From contig BPGT01000002.1 in NCBI GenBank assembly GCA_026003175.1, positions 1,240,001-1,304,000 on the forward strand: DNA of 64,000 nt. The letters run 5' to 3'. Position 1 is the stretch's first letter. Each line of letters opens with the position of its first letter. Origin of the DNA: Armatimonadota bacterium. Its GTDB lineage: Bacteria > Armatimonadota > HRBIN16. The notes under the pieces were generated by a model, which worked only from the letters and a program-made list of their open reading frames with translations, had not been told where the DNA came from and searched no databases. Below are positions 30,501-37,416 of the stretch, piece by piece. The translations under genes were made by a program, and so were the position numbers.

Positions 30501-30870
30501 CCATGTTGGTACCGTAAGGAAACTCCAGCGAGACGATGCTGAAGCCCTCCTGCGAGGTGGAGCGGATGTAGCGCACACCGGGGATATTAATGAGACGTTC
30601 CTCAATCGGCTTGGAGATGTAGGTCTCCATCTCCTCTGCGCTCAAGCCGGGCATCATAGACACGATGCCGATCATAGGGCTTTCCACATAGGGCATGAAG
30701 CGACGGGGCATGTAGAAACCCAGGGCAATCACCGCCAGTATCACCATCGCGGTATAGAAGGCGATAATGATGTACGGGTGCTCAATAGACCAGCGCGAGA
30801 TGTTGATCGCCCCTTCGGCAACATGTCCCAAGATGCGAGGACGCGTGCGCTCCTCCGGTTGTCTTGCCAT
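27538..30870 (-). CDS. RND efflux transporter, probably heavy-metal type
   Basis: Inner-membrane proton-driven pump of 1110 residues, the length of AcrB/CusA proteins, with two sets of six membrane helices and two large periplasmic loops. The TM4 proton-relay region reads LSIGRLVDDAIIDIHAVERH, with the Asp-Asp pair. Metal export rather than drug export is inferred from the adaptor with two metal-binding tails and the YHS protein in the same operon. The ATG overlaps the adaptor stop as TGATG. No outer-membrane TolC-like gene is nearby. Confidence 0.9.
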   Translation of the reverse strand: MARQPEERTRPRILGHVAEGAINISRWSIEHPYIIIAFYTAMVILAVIALGFYMPRRFMPYVESPMIGIVSMMPGLSAEEMETYISKPIEERLINIPGVRYIRSTSQEGFSIVSLEFPYGTNMDKKLVEVQALLNVIQADLPMTGANLKPSWVLKIDPLNLPVLSLALTGDDRWDMKRLRELADNEISNRLKAVSPDIFTVQAFGGYRRQMQVIVDRQKLAAYGLSILHVRDALDKNNIAKPAGVLTAGDNEEIVRVDTLGRSAETIANYPIASVDGRTVYIKDVARVEDTYYEPRSGYHHYYRVGNSSRVDEAIEISVLQSPEASSPRVIHAVMQEVKRLERDYPGIKIRIAYDNSAFVGVLMRNMVEELGLAILLTGIAVLFFLGNWRGTLIAMTAIPISMAMALLALIPMGMTLNSSTLIGLLLSIGRLVDDAIIDIHAVERHLRMGKDPKTAAIDGITEVRLAVAASTLMLVLALSPLLFCGGIVQLMFVGLVWPIIFGLLASFLVSLTLTALMAAHILKPHDDPAVLRENSGWFYRTMLAPFQRGLDRMEAGYANLIRWMLKNRFANLARIFSTIIIGFGFYYFIGSEMMPLADVGQAYLTLEMEPNTSYAATERAVRQLEKIMEKYPEIQHASIEIGFEGGPGYTSGAYFNGYSMGFTNGAVAMLTFTDKDTRKRDVWTIIDGIVHEATSTIPGIRRLQIKEMGSDVMASSAAPIQLLVYGPDLKIVSMLAEQVADIARKQVPDIYQVATSWSMTKPTYEIKIDARRAQELGLTPADIADQAYYALKGGFTTEFFRLENRRQSTVLVRFDEKERQSPEDIGLLPIIAPDGKQVPLKSLAQIEYREAPTLIEHDNFRRVVSVMGYYRKADYRPPWKSPDEPHQPNRPSMDVAMDVMMRAQMQLNWPPGYGIEVRGDMTQMMDSFRRLLQGLQLAVVFIFLVLVAQFRGFLQPAQMIFSLPLELSGVFIALWLAGQAFSTVSVMAVIVLTGMDITTAILLIDLIMRYREQGVPRNQAVIEACPQRLRPILMTSLITIIAMTPVAFFPRTGTDAYQPLGTVVIGGLVVGTVLSLLDIPIMHTIVDDIVRWWLVKVRRRDPATLPPVE

Positions 30871-32774
30871 CAGTGCTGATGTCCCCCTTCAACCTTCTCC
30901 AACTTCATCCCGCACTTCGGGCAGTCTCCGGGCTTATCAGAACGCACCTCAGGATGCATTGGGCAGGTGTACACTGCCTGATCCGTCGGCTTGTCGGTCG
31001 TGGTGTCTGTATGCTGTGGATGCTGATTTCCGGCTGGCGACGATGGGGTGTGCCCACCATGCTCCATACCGGGCATCGCGGGCATCTCGCCGGAAGGTTC
31101 CGGCAACCTCTTTGGTCCCGAAACTCCCCACTCTACCGGCGTCACCGAGTCGCCCTCCTTCAGGTATTCGTTGCCCTGCGTGATGACCTCATCGCCTTCG
31201 CGCAATCCCGAGAGCACCGCCACGCGCCGCCCGTTGCTTTCACCCAGCATCACATTTACCCTGTGCGCAGTATACTTCCCGCCACGTTTTTCGGGCACCA
31301 GGTCCATGCCGCACTTCGGGCATTTGCCGGGATGGTCGGATTTAACCTCAGGGTGCATGACACAGGTATAGGTGACCTTGCCTTGCGCTTGATTTTGCTG
31401 TACGACCCACACGAAGGGTTTGCCATCCACGTCGCGCTGGATGGCGGACAGGGGCACGGAGATAAGCTTTTGGGGTTTACCCTTTGCGATTTGCATCACC
31501 ACATACTGCCCCGGTAGCAGTTTACCGGTGTGGTTGGGTACCACTGCTTCGATGGTAACCGTGCGGCTCTGCGGGTTCGCAGCGTAGAAGACAGAGGTCA
31601 CCCTGGCGTCCAGCCGAAAGCCCGGGTCGGCGGGAATGGTTACCGTGACAGGGTTGCCCTCGCGAATGCCGAGCGCGTCGCTCTCGGCAACGTTTGCCTG
31701 CAGACGTACGTGGTCTATCGTGCGCAACTTCAAAAGCACCGTACCAGGCATCACCAGCGTGCCCGGGCTGACCAGTCGCTCAGTAATCACACCCGATACA
31801 GGGGCGGTTATCTGCGTGTAGCTGGTAACGATGGCTTCCGCACGTCGTGCGGCTTCGGCTTGTGCCTGCATGGCGGATGCGCGAGCGAGCTTCGCCTGTA
31901 CCGCTTGTAGTGCAGCGGTTGCCCTCTGGACGCCTGCCTGCATGGCTTGCGCCTCGTGCCCCGCCTGCGTTAACTGCGCCTCTGCTGCGCCAAGCATCGC
32001 CTGCGCTTGCTTGACTCGCGCTTCTGCCTTGTTCAGCCGCACCTGCGCCTGATTGAGCTCCGCACGCGCCTTTGCCGCTTCCGCTTGTGTGCGCTGTCGT
32101 TCCTCTTTGGAAATGGCTCCCGCCTTCAGCAAGTTCTCAGCGCGAGAGTCCTCCGCCTGCCAGTAGGCGTTGTTCGCCTCTGCCGCCTGTATCTCCGCCA
32201 GCATCTCCTCGCGCTCGGCGCGAGCCATCTCCAGTTCCCGCTGGGCGGACTCCAGCTCGCGCCGCGCCTTTTCCACCATTGCCTGCGCCGAATCGCGTTT
32301 GCGTCGCGTCTCTTCCAGCTCGGCGCGCATCTGTTCGGCTTCCCGCAACATGGCTTCGCGCTCGTAGCGGGCAGCGGTAGCCCCTGCTCCCGCTTCTTGC
32401 AGCCGCGCGGAACGCTCGCGCGAGTCGAGCCGCACCAGTAGTTGTCCTTGCTGCACTCTGTCGCCCGGATACACCGGCATCGCCACCACCCAGCCCTCCA
32501 CGCGCGCCACGATGTCGGTATCGTTGTAGGCGACCACCGAGCCAGTGTAAGTGACGGTGGGCATGAACATCTGCGCACGCACCTTCTCCGTCGCTACAGG
32601 CACGGAGCCAATCGGCGTGCCCGTCTGGCTCATGTCCATCGCCTGCGCCTCGATCACCGTCATGGAGCCGGGCGGGCGCTTCGTGCGCACCACGTAGCTG
32701 GTGACAGCGAACAGCAGGACGATAAACAGTAAAGTGCCCCAGTGTGCTAGAACGAACCGCGCGAGCGTTCTCAT
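30870..32774 (-). CDS. RND periplasmic adaptor with two C-terminal heavy-metal-binding domains
   Basis: Membrane-fusion protein of 634 residues that links the RND pump to the outer membrane. It has an N-terminal anchor (about 10-30), a biotinyl-lipoyl half motif, an unusually long Ala/Glu/Gln-rich coiled-coil hairpin (about 110-310), a second lipoyl half and beta-barrel, and two copies of a short metal-binding module, YTCVMHPEVKSD...CPKCGMDL near 466 and YTCPMHPEVRSD...CPKCGMKL near 601, ending in HQH. Such modules occur once in CusB/CzcB-like adaptors. It follows the YHS gene by 12 bases. Confidence 0.9.
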   Translation of the reverse strand: MRTLARFVLAHWGTLLFIVLLFAVTSYVVRTKRPPGSMTVIEAQAMDMSQTGTPIGSVPVATEKVRAQMFMPTVTYTGSVVAYNDTDIVARVEGWVVAMPVYPGDRVQQGQLLVRLDSRERSARLQEAGAGATAARYEREAMLREAEQMRAELEETRRKRDSAQAMVEKARRELESAQRELEMARAEREEMLAEIQAAEANNAYWQAEDSRAENLLKAGAISKEERQRTQAEAAKARAELNQAQVRLNKAEARVKQAQAMLGAAEAQLTQAGHEAQAMQAGVQRATAALQAVQAKLARASAMQAQAEAARRAEAIVTSYTQITAPVSGVITERLVSPGTLVMPGTVLLKLRTIDHVRLQANVAESDALGIREGNPVTVTIPADPGFRLDARVTSVFYAANPQSRTVTIEAVVPNHTGKLLPGQYVVMQIAKGKPQKLISVPLSAIQRDVDGKPFVWVVQQNQAQGKVTYTCVMHPEVKSDHPGKCPKCGMDLVPEKRGGKYTAHRVNVMLGESNGRRVAVLSGLREGDEVITQGNEYLKEGDSVTPVEWGVSGPKRLPEPSGEMPAMPGMEHGGHTPSSPAGNQHPQHTDTTTDKPTDQAVYTCPMHPEVRSDKPGDCPKCGMKLEKVEGGHQH

Positions 32775-32786
32775 GGTTACTCCCCT

Positions 32787-33209
32787 CTAATGCATGTGGT
32801 GTTCGCTTTGAGAGGAGGAAGCGGCGTTCTTCTGCTGTTTGACGTACTTCGCCGGTTCTTTATCGAACTGTGGCTTGCACTTCGGACAGCAGAAGTAGTA
32901 CACCTTGCCCTGGTAGGTGGAGGTCTGCGCTTTGGCAGGGTCTTTCACCACATTACCGCTCACAGGGCAACGCACCACCTGCTTTTGCGCATACTTGGCA
33001 GGGTTGCTGTTGAATTCACCGATGCACTTCTTACAGCAGAAGTAGATGGTGCGCCCTTCATACTGCACGCTGGGCGCCTTCTTGAGGTCCTTGATAACCT
33101 CGTTAGACACGGGGCAGGTCAAGCCGCTGTTCGCCGGCGGCTTCTGGGGAGCGGCTATCGCCACCACTGCAAACAGCGCGACCAGCAAGGTGAAACCGAA
33201 CGTTCGCAT
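32787..33209 (-). CDS. Exported double-YHS-domain metal-binding protein
   Basis: A 140-residue protein with a signal peptide (FGFTLLVALFAVVAIAAP) and two YHS-like modules, CPVSNEVIKD...YFCCKKCIGEFNSNPAKY and CPVSGNVVKD...YFCCPKCKPQFDKEPAKY, then a His-rich end (HHMH). YHS domains bind copper or other soft metals; this would be a periplasmic metal scavenger feeding the pump. ATG at 33209 has AAAGGAGGT seven bases upstream and gives the signal peptide; a longer reading through the promoter region is rejected. First gene of the efflux operon. Confidence 0.85.
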   Translation of the reverse strand: MRTFGFTLLVALFAVVAIAAPQKPPANSGLTCPVSNEVIKDLKKAPSVQYEGRTIYFCCKKCIGEFNSNPAKYAQKQVVRCPVSGNVVKDPAKAQTSTYQGKVYYFCCPKCKPQFDKEPAKYVKQQKNAASSSQSEHHMH

Positions 33210-33237
33210 AGTTTGTAACCTCCTTTTGATGTATACG

Positions 33238-33268
33238 CCTTTACTACAGGCTATAGAAGAATACGCAA
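33238..33268 (-). promoter_or_regulatory. Second promoter/operator of the metal-efflux operon
   Basis: On the minus strand TTGCGT (33263-33268) and TAAAGG (33238-33243) are 19 bases apart, and the dyad CTA-n-AG-n-CT-n-TAG (33244-33256) lies in the spacer. The same 13 bases occur in the upstream promoter exactly 63 bp away. A long 19-base spacer is typical of MerR-type control, but the half-site resembles BlaI/CopY operators. Confidence 0.5.
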
Positions 33269-33300
33269 CGAGACCCGCGACAAGTTTCCTGTTCATCTGC

Positions 33301-33329
33301 ATTTTACTACAGGCTATAGAAAAATGCAA
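33301..33329 (-). promoter_or_regulatory. First promoter/operator of the metal-efflux operon
   Basis: On the minus strand TTGCAT (33324-33329), a 17-base spacer and TAAAAT (33301-33306) form a good promoter; the spacer contains the dyad at 33307-33319 identical to that at 33244-33256. A repressor bound there would block polymerase. No regulator gene of the right type is in the window. Confidence 0.6.
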
Positions 33330-33515
33330 GGTATGGAGGGGTTTGCCACAGCGTGGGGCTGACGACCAGGCAGGGGATAGATAGAATAGGCAGAGCGTGG
33401 CGGTTGCCAGTTAAGAACTCGTGATATTCGCGCTACAAGGAGCGTGTTTTGCTGTGATGCCAGGCGTCGGCGAAGCATCTCGGAGAGGGACACCGATGCC
33501 TCTGCTGGCGGGGCG
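33330..33515. other. Intergenic region upstream of the metal operon
   Basis: Between the metal-efflux promoters and the end of the GT4 gene. It contains GATGCCAGGCGTCGGCGAAG, whose reverse complement resembles the repeat at 47390-47425. Nothing else was recognised. Confidence 0.3.
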
Positions 33516-34355
33516 CTACCTTACTCCCGTCATCCGGTCCAGCTTTTGCGCCCAGGGGGTGTTTTCTATCCATTGGCTGAGCGAGACTCGCTCCGCAATG
33601 ATATGCAGCGCTATCAGCAACGCCAGCACCACCGCCTGCGTCCACAGCGGTACACCCGCCACCAGCGACACACCTAGCACCCCACCGAGCAGGTTAGAAC
33701 CCACATCGCCCATCATCGCCTCGCCCGCTGCATCGCGCCGACGCAACAGCACCGCTGCTGCCATCAGGAAGCCCAGCATCGCCGCAGTCAACGCCTGCTC
33801 GGTGCGCAACAGGTAGACCACCGTAACTACCGATAACGCCAAAAACACCGATACCGCCCTGCCCGGACGCATGTCCAGCAGATTCATCATGTTTGCCATC
33901 AGTGCAACGATCAAGCCGCCGGTCAATATCACCCATCCCGTCTGCAGTAGCGAGGCGGTGAACAGCCCCACTGCCAGCCCGCCCACAGCTTTTAGCAAGC
34001 CTGTAGTCACTCTGCCCCCTCGCAGGGCGCGCAGGTGTCCTCGCAAACCCTTGACCTCTGCACCACCCCACAGGTCGTCTACCAACCCCAGCAAGCCGAA
34101 GCCGAACGCCGACACTAGAAAAGCCAGACAGAGCGGACGCACCTCCTCATCCGCCATCCATGCCAGTTCCGCATACAACACGCTGCAAAAAGCCCACCAG
34201 ATAGCCCCGTAGCTGCAGGGTATCATCGCCCCGCGATAGTTTGGTTTCAGCCAGCTCCAGCGACGACACAGTTTGGGGAAGAAGGCAATGCCACCCAGCA
34301 GTACCACAAACGGAGAGGTGACAAACAGCACAAGCGCTATCAGTTGTCCGTCCAT
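33516..34355 (-). CDS. MraY/WecA-like phospho-glycosyltransferase (GT4)
   Basis: A 279-residue integral membrane protein of the polyprenyl-phosphate N-acetylhexosamine-1-phosphate transferase superfamily, with about nine hydrophobic segments. Family landmarks are GLVDDLWG, NMMNLLDMRPGRA and MGDVGSNLLGG, corresponding to the Asp-rich, NLxDG and GDxGS motifs of MraY. It is shorter than MraY and WecA (about 320-360), so it may be a specialised or regulatory relative. Last gene of steA-steB-GT2-GT4; it overlaps the GT2 gene by 16 bases. Confidence 0.8.
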   Translation of the reverse strand: MDGQLIALVLFVTSPFVVLLGGIAFFPKLCRRWSWLKPNYRGAMIPCSYGAIWWAFCSVLYAELAWMADEEVRPLCLAFLVSAFGFGLLGLVDDLWGGAEVKGLRGHLRALRGGRVTTGLLKAVGGLAVGLFTASLLQTGWVILTGGLIVALMANMMNLLDMRPGRAVSVFLALSVVTVVYLLRTEQALTAAMLGFLMAAAVLLRRRDAAGEAMMGDVGSNLLGGVLGVSLVAGVPLWTQAVVLALLIALHIIAERVSLSQWIENTPWAQKLDRMTGVR

Positions 34356-35038
34356 AGTTTCACCTGCCTCCGCCCCACACTGGCGAGCAACACATGCCAG
34401 CCCTGCCTTGACCTATGCAGGAAGCCCCGCCAGCTTCTGCCCGTGTAGCGGTGCGTCATATGTACGTCCACTTCTTGCACTCGTGCCCCCAGACGCACCA
34501 AATCCACAGTCATACCCACTTCTATCCCAAAACCGCCCGCCAGTGCGTCCAGCTGCCGAAGCGGTTGCCACCGTATGGCTCGCTGACCGCTCAGAGGGGC
34601 ACGGAATCGCCTGCCCGTCTGGCGTAACAGCACCCACCGCGCGAACCGGGCTACCAGCCCAAAACCGCCATATCGCCCCGCAGGCGGTAGCACGCCGATA
34701 GCCATATCTGCTTCGTCGCAGGCAACCACCCCCAGCAGGTGCGCCGCTTCGCTCGCGCTGGCTCCTACGTCGGCGTCCACCAGCAGTATCACGTCGTTAT
34801 CGGATGGTTGTTGCTCTCGTACCCAGCGCAAACCCTTTGCCAGCGCGCTTGCTTTGTCCCCTCGCCCACTGCGCTCCAGCACTATTGCTCCAGCCTCGCG
34901 GGCGCGTTTAGCGGTATCGTCCGTGCAGGCGTCGGCGACCACCACCACCTCAGCAGGTAGTGCGATCAACGCACGCACCGTCTCCGCCACCGTCGCTGCC
35001 TCGTTCCTCGCGGGCACCACCGCGAAGACGCGCCTCAT
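34340..35038 (-). CDS. Family 2 glycosyltransferase
   Basis: A 232-residue cytoplasmic enzyme with the GT-A fold: VVPARNEAATVAETV at the N-terminus, VVADACTDDTA for nucleotide-sugar binding, and the metal-binding LVDADVGA. No membrane segments, so it probably works on a lipid carrier at the membrane surface. Its ATG overlaps the steB stop (ATGA) and its end overlaps the GT4 gene. The sugar and acceptor are unknown; the neighbours suggest an envelope polymer. Confidence 0.85.
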   Translation of the reverse strand: MRRVFAVVPARNEAATVAETVRALIALPAEVVVVADACTDDTAKRAREAGAIVLERSGRGDKASALAKGLRWVREQQPSDNDVILLVDADVGASASEAAHLLGVVACDEADMAIGVLPPAGRYGGFGLVARFARWVLLRQTGRRFRAPLSGQRAIRWQPLRQLDALAGGFGIEVGMTVDLVRLGARVQEVDVHMTHRYTGRSWRGFLHRSRQGWHVLLASVGRRQVKLWTDN

Positions 35039-35901
35039 TTTGCCTCCAGAAGCGCACTGGGGATGGTTCGCTCCGCACTATCCTTCATCCCGTACGCCGC
35101 AGCTTCCGAGTCGAACAGGAAAGGTAACACTATCTGTCCCAGGGCGGTGTCGATACAGTCCACGCTGGCGATGTCCATCTCCCGATACACCGCCACATGC
35201 GACCCGGCGCAATCGCGCCGTTCCGTCGCCACCACTTCGATACCGATATCCTGCCACTGTCGGATGAGCGGTCGGTCAATCTCCGCCGCACGAGGGCTTT
35301 CCGGTGTAGAGCTGCCTCCGACCACCACCACATAGCGACACGGCAGCGTGTACTCGCCTGAAGTGCGTACCAGTCCTTCCCGTCGTAGTATCTCCACCGC
35401 CTGGTCATAACCGAACAACGCTACACCGTTCGCTAGCGCCTTGACGATGGCGGTGAAGTCTTCGGGGAGATTGGGCTTCAGGGTGCGCAGGTTGCGGATG
35501 ATGCGCTGCTTCTGCTCATCGTTCAGATCCAGCCAGCGATTGGTCACCACTGTTACCGAAACGGTTTCCGCGCCTGCGTCTCGCAGCGCTTTCAGCGTAT
35601 CCGCCAGAGCGCGGTCGTCATCTCCCGTCTGCACCACCGCTATCCGGCGCGCCTTCAATCGTTGCTTGACAAGGCGTGGCATCAGTTCTTTCAACGCCTG
35701 TTCCATGCGCTCAAAGTCGCGCCGGTTGCGGTCGCTCTCGGCGGTGATGCGGGCAAGGTCTTCTTGAATACGCCGGATCAACCGCTGTTGTGTTTCCGCT
35801 GGCGCGGTGTTCAGGAACAGCCCCCCAATGAGCATCCCCACCGATAGCGCGAGGAACACCGCCGCCAGGCTTACCAGATGGTAGCGAAGGTCTGCAAACA
35901 T
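35035..35901 (-). CDS. SteB/MctB-family protein (copper transporter family)
   Basis: A 288-residue protein with one N-terminal membrane helix (about 8-30), a coiled coil (about 38-85) and a long extracytoplasmic domain. It matches the MctB/DUF3186 family: annotated as copper transport in mycobacteria and as SteB, partner of SteA in cell division, in corynebacteria. Here the partner role is favoured because steA is the upstream gene. It starts 15 bases after the steA stop. Confidence 0.8.
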   Translation of the reverse strand: MFADLRYHLVSLAAVFLALSVGMLIGGLFLNTAPAETQQRLIRRIQEDLARITAESDRNRRDFERMEQALKELMPRLVKQRLKARRIAVVQTGDDDRALADTLKALRDAGAETVSVTVVTNRWLDLNDEQKQRIIRNLRTLKPNLPEDFTAIVKALANGVALFGYDQAVEILRREGLVRTSGEYTLPCRYVVVVGGSSTPESPRAAEIDRPLIRQWQDIGIEVVATERRDCAGSHVAVYREMDIASVDCIDTALGQIVLPFLFDSEAAAYGMKDSAERTIPSALLEAK

Positions 35902-35916
35902 CCCGTGCTTTTCTCC

Positions 35917-37086
35917 CTAAAAGCGCAGACGTAAACGTAGCCACACATACAATAGGCGAACGAGGTCGCGCCCTACCGGCGACAACAAAAACGCCACCAC
36001 CACGGGCATCATCGCTGCCACGAACAACCAGCCGAACTCACGCCAGGCAAACCGCTGAGGATACAAACGGCTAACCCCTTTGGCGTCCACCAGCTTATCA
36101 CCCACGCGCAGGCGCGTCAAAAAGGTGCTGGACATTCCCTGTCGCCCTTTCTCCAGAAACTCCAGCAGGCTAAAGTGCGTGCCGACTGCCACAATGAGCT
36201 GCGCGCCCTTTTCGTACGCCAGCAACATGGCGATATCCTCGCTGGTACCGGGCGCACGCCACACTGTGTACGGTAGCCCCAGCCGCTGTACTCGCTCCAG
36301 ACCGGGCGAGACGCGCTCTGCGCTCGTGTATTGATGCACCACCAACTCTGCACCGCACCGCAACGCCCTGTCGCTCACGCTGTCCATATCGCCCACGATG
36401 ATGTGGGGTTTGAATCCCATCTCTATCAGAGCATCCGCCCCTCCATCCACTCCGATCAGGACGGGGCGCACATCGCGCAGGTAGTTGCGAATAGCGATAA
36501 GGTCTTGTTTGAACCGCTCGCCGCGCACCACCACCACCGCATGGCGTCCGGCTATCGGTGTGCTGATTTCCGGGACATCCAGCACGTCCAGCAAGGCGTC
36601 GCTTTCCTCTTGCAAGTACTCCAGCGTGTTCTGTGCGAAAGCGCGCAATTCGCTTTTCAACCTCTGCTGAGCCAGTATCAGTAGCTGCTGCACGCGCCCT
36701 TCGTCCAGGCGTTCCAGTGGGAAGCAAATATTGGGTAAGCGGCTCAGGCATAGCGTATCATCAGTGATAGTAACTGCGTCCCCCTCCTGTAACACCTCCA
36801 CCAGACGGGAGTCATGACATTCGTACATGGGGATACCGGCACGCAACAGGATATTCGGTCCTGAGTTGGGATATCGCCCCGTGATGAAAGGAGCGAGATT
36901 AACCACCGCCGCTACCTGTCGTGCTACCAGCGCCTCCGCTGCCACTGCGTCTAAGTCAGGATGATCAATAATGGCGATATCGCCCGCGTGCAGCCGCTGC
37001 ACCAGTCGCTTCGTTCGCCGGTCAAAGCGAGCAGCACCCTGAGTGCTCGGGATGGAGCGTTGTATGTGGGTGGTGGCGCGTGACAC
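35917..37086 (-). CDS. SteA-like cytokinetic protein (thiamine-pyrophosphokinase-like)
   Basis: A 389-residue protein of the SteA family. The middle resembles thiamine pyrophosphokinase (VLIGVDGGADALIEMGFKP, HIIVGDMDSVSD), and the C-terminus has one membrane helix (about 350-370) and a basic tail. In corynebacteria SteA works with SteB at the division site. The GTG start at 37086 lies about seven bases after a -10 element, so the mRNA may be leaderless; no ribosome-binding site is visible. It heads the envelope operon. Confidence 0.82.
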   Translation of the reverse strand: MSRATTHIQRSIPSTQGAARFDRRTKRLVQRLHAGDIAIIDHPDLDAVAAEALVARQVAAVVNLAPFITGRYPNSGPNILLRAGIPMYECHDSRLVEVLQEGDAVTITDDTLCLSRLPNICFPLERLDEGRVQQLLILAQQRLKSELRAFAQNTLEYLQEESDALLDVLDVPEISTPIAGRHAVVVVRGERFKQDLIAIRNYLRDVRPVLIGVDGGADALIEMGFKPHIIVGDMDSVSDRALRCGAELVVHQYTSAERVSPGLERVQRLGLPYTVWRAPGTSEDIAMLLAYEKGAQLIVAVGTHFSLLEFLEKGRQGMSSTFLTRLRVGDKLVDAKGVSRLYPQRFAWREFGWLFVAAMMPVVVAFLLSPVGRDLVRLLYVWLRLRLRF

Positions 37087-37092
37087 ACTACA

Positions 37093-37121
37093 TTAGTATC
37101 CGAAACGGGGCAAAAAGTCAA
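37093..37121 (-). promoter_or_regulatory. Promoter candidate for steA, implying a leaderless mRNA
   Basis: On the minus strand TTGACT (37116-37121) and TACTAA (37093-37098) are 17 bases apart. Transcription would begin within a base or two of the GTG at 37086. Confidence 0.5.
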
Positions 37122-37335
37122 GCGGTGCAGAGGGCGTTCGAAATTGCTGGTTGAATGGATAGATAACCTAACCCCCTTGCCCCCTTCCCTGCAAGGGAAG
37201 GGGGAACGCCCATCTCCTCGTAGGAGAGGGGACGGGGGTGAGGTAAGGCAGGGATAGCAAGAACGCCTCTCTCCTTGCGCTACAACCAACTTCTCAACAA
37301 TTCTCGAACACCCTCAGCGGTGCAGAGGGCGTTCG
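37121..37335. repeat. Hairpin cassette flanked by a 20-bp direct repeat
   Basis: The same 20 bases (starting AGCGGTGCAG, ending GGGCGTTCG) occur at 37121-37140 and 37316-37335. Between them lie two perfect hairpins: an 11-bp C/G-rich stem (37180-37190 with 37194-37204, loop GCA) and a 6-bp stem (37213-37218 with 37222-37227). The C-rich part resembles common intergenic repeats of the 'cccccttccctgcaagggaag' type. It may be a small non-coding insertion or a site pair for recombination. Confidence 0.6.
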
Positions 37336-37416
37336 GAAACCCTTACTGCACAAGGAGGTTCGTTTCCTCGTCAAGAACGATTTTTCAGAAACCCTGCGCG
37401 GGAAGGAGCCTTCATT

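Noticed and set aside
34340-35901. Copper transport as the role of the SteB/MctB-like protein
   Set aside because: The metal-efflux operon is a separate transcript, and the direct neighbours are steA and glycosyltransferases, so a division/envelope role fits better.
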